From positions 62,001 through 126,000 of the forward strand of contig NZ_BOMY01000042.1 of the NCBI RefSeq assembly GCF_016862435.1: a stretch of DNA of 64,000 nucleotides. The letters run 5' to 3'. The notes below the pieces were generated by a model. That model had not been told where the DNA came from and ran no database searches. It saw only the letters and a program-made list of their open reading frames with translations. The first letter of the stretch is position 1; every line of letters begins with the position of its first letter. Made by a program: the position numbers and the translations under genes. Positions 63,966-64,000 of the stretch are shown one piece after another. This stretch comes from Paractinoplanes tereljensis (GTDB taxonomy: Bacteria; Actinomycetota; Actinomycetes; Mycobacteriales; Micromonosporaceae).

Positions 63966-64000
63966 ATGACTATTCAGGGATCGCCCTCAATATCGGCGGA
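63966..64000 (+). CDS. start of an unidentified gene (partial)
   Basis: An ATG nine bases after GGGAGG opens a frame (MTIQGSPSISA...) that runs to the window edge. Eleven residues are too few for identification. Its position next to a DeoR-type regulator suggests a sugar transport or metabolism gene, but this is only context. Confidence 0.5.
   Translation, partial: MTIQGSPSISA

Noticed and set aside
1-64000. tRNA, rRNA, CRISPR array, insertion sequence, prophage or attachment site
   Set aside because: I scanned for T-loop-like motifs, regular direct repeats, transposase or integrase motifs and found none.

Overview
The window is very GC-rich with strongly GC-biased third codon positions. 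It carries a CvnD-type GTPase, a DivIVA-domain protein, two luciferase-like (LLM, possibly F420- or FMNH2-dependent) oxidoreductases, an AfsA-family protein, a large LuxR-type regulator and many ATGA/GTGA stop-start overlaps. This points to a filamentous actinomycete. Micromonosporaceae (for example Actinoplanes) is my guess from overall flavour and has not been tested. I see no rRNA, tRNA, CRISPR, phage or insertion sequence; everything is chromosomal-looking accessory and secondary metabolism.

Layout. (1) 1-1119: tail of a conservon (cvnC end, cvnD) and a small DivIVA-like gene. (2) 1154-11873: one catabolic locus. A nine-gene minus-strand operon runs SIS isomerase/deglycase, PfkB kinase, hydantoin-racemase-like protein, amidohydrolase, polysaccharide-deacetylase-like hydrolase and a complete peptide/opine-type ABC importer. 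A GntR/FCD regulator sits at its 3' end, and two perfect GGTATACC palindromes lie upstream of the operon. (3) 12066-15258: membrane GGDEF-EAL protein (GGDEF degenerate, EAL intact) and an unknown gene. (4) 15370-16705: a Panacea-domain protein overlapping a PIN-domain protein, probably a toxin-antitoxin pair. (5) 16738-20112: LtrA-like membrane protein and a large LuxR regulator with no recognisable Walker A. (6) 20277-30671: the most unusual block, a nine-gene translationally coupled biosynthetic operon. It encodes a PEP-synthase/rifampicin-phosphotransferase-like enzyme, fatty-acyl-AMP ligase, pol-beta nucleotidyltransferase-like protein, free acyl carrier protein, thioester-reductase-like protein, nucleoside-diphosphate-kinase-fold protein, UbiA prenyltransferase, LLM oxidoreductase and AfsA-family protein. 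The ligase, carrier protein and reductase look like a carboxylic acid reductase split into three proteins. The two phosphoryl-transfer enzymes could in principle make the diphosphate donor used by UbiA.

(7) 30660-41883: P-type ATPase with a small membrane partner, TetR/KstD-like pair with a clear operator, orphan histidine kinase, diguanylate cyclase, MMPL transporter with a strong terminator, a 37-residue Cys-rich protein and an HD-domain protein. (8) 41880-52122: a module that looks like sulfur acquisition. It has a leaderless ArsR plus SulP transporter, flavin reductase, a divergent regulatory region with two long perfect inverted repeats, an SsuD-like monooxygenase, an acyl-CoA-dehydrogenase-like flavoprotein and a second complete dipeptide-type ABC importer. 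(9) 52119-62811: a minus-strand exopolysaccharide operon with a PelF-like glycosyltransferase, polytopic membrane protein, two GH114-like proteins, a secreted CE18/Agd3-like deacetylase and nucleotide-sugar enzymes. Its content resembles bacterial pel and fungal galactosaminogalactan clusters. (10) 62812-64000: a palindrome-rich intergenic region, a truncated DeoR regulator with a nested operator, and the first codons of another gene.

The two blocks most deserving of follow-up are the 20277-30671 operon and the 52119-62811 exopolysaccharide operon. Two c-di-GMP turnover genes (12066 and 37439) lie in the same window as the latter, although no c-di-GMP receptor gene is adjacent to it.
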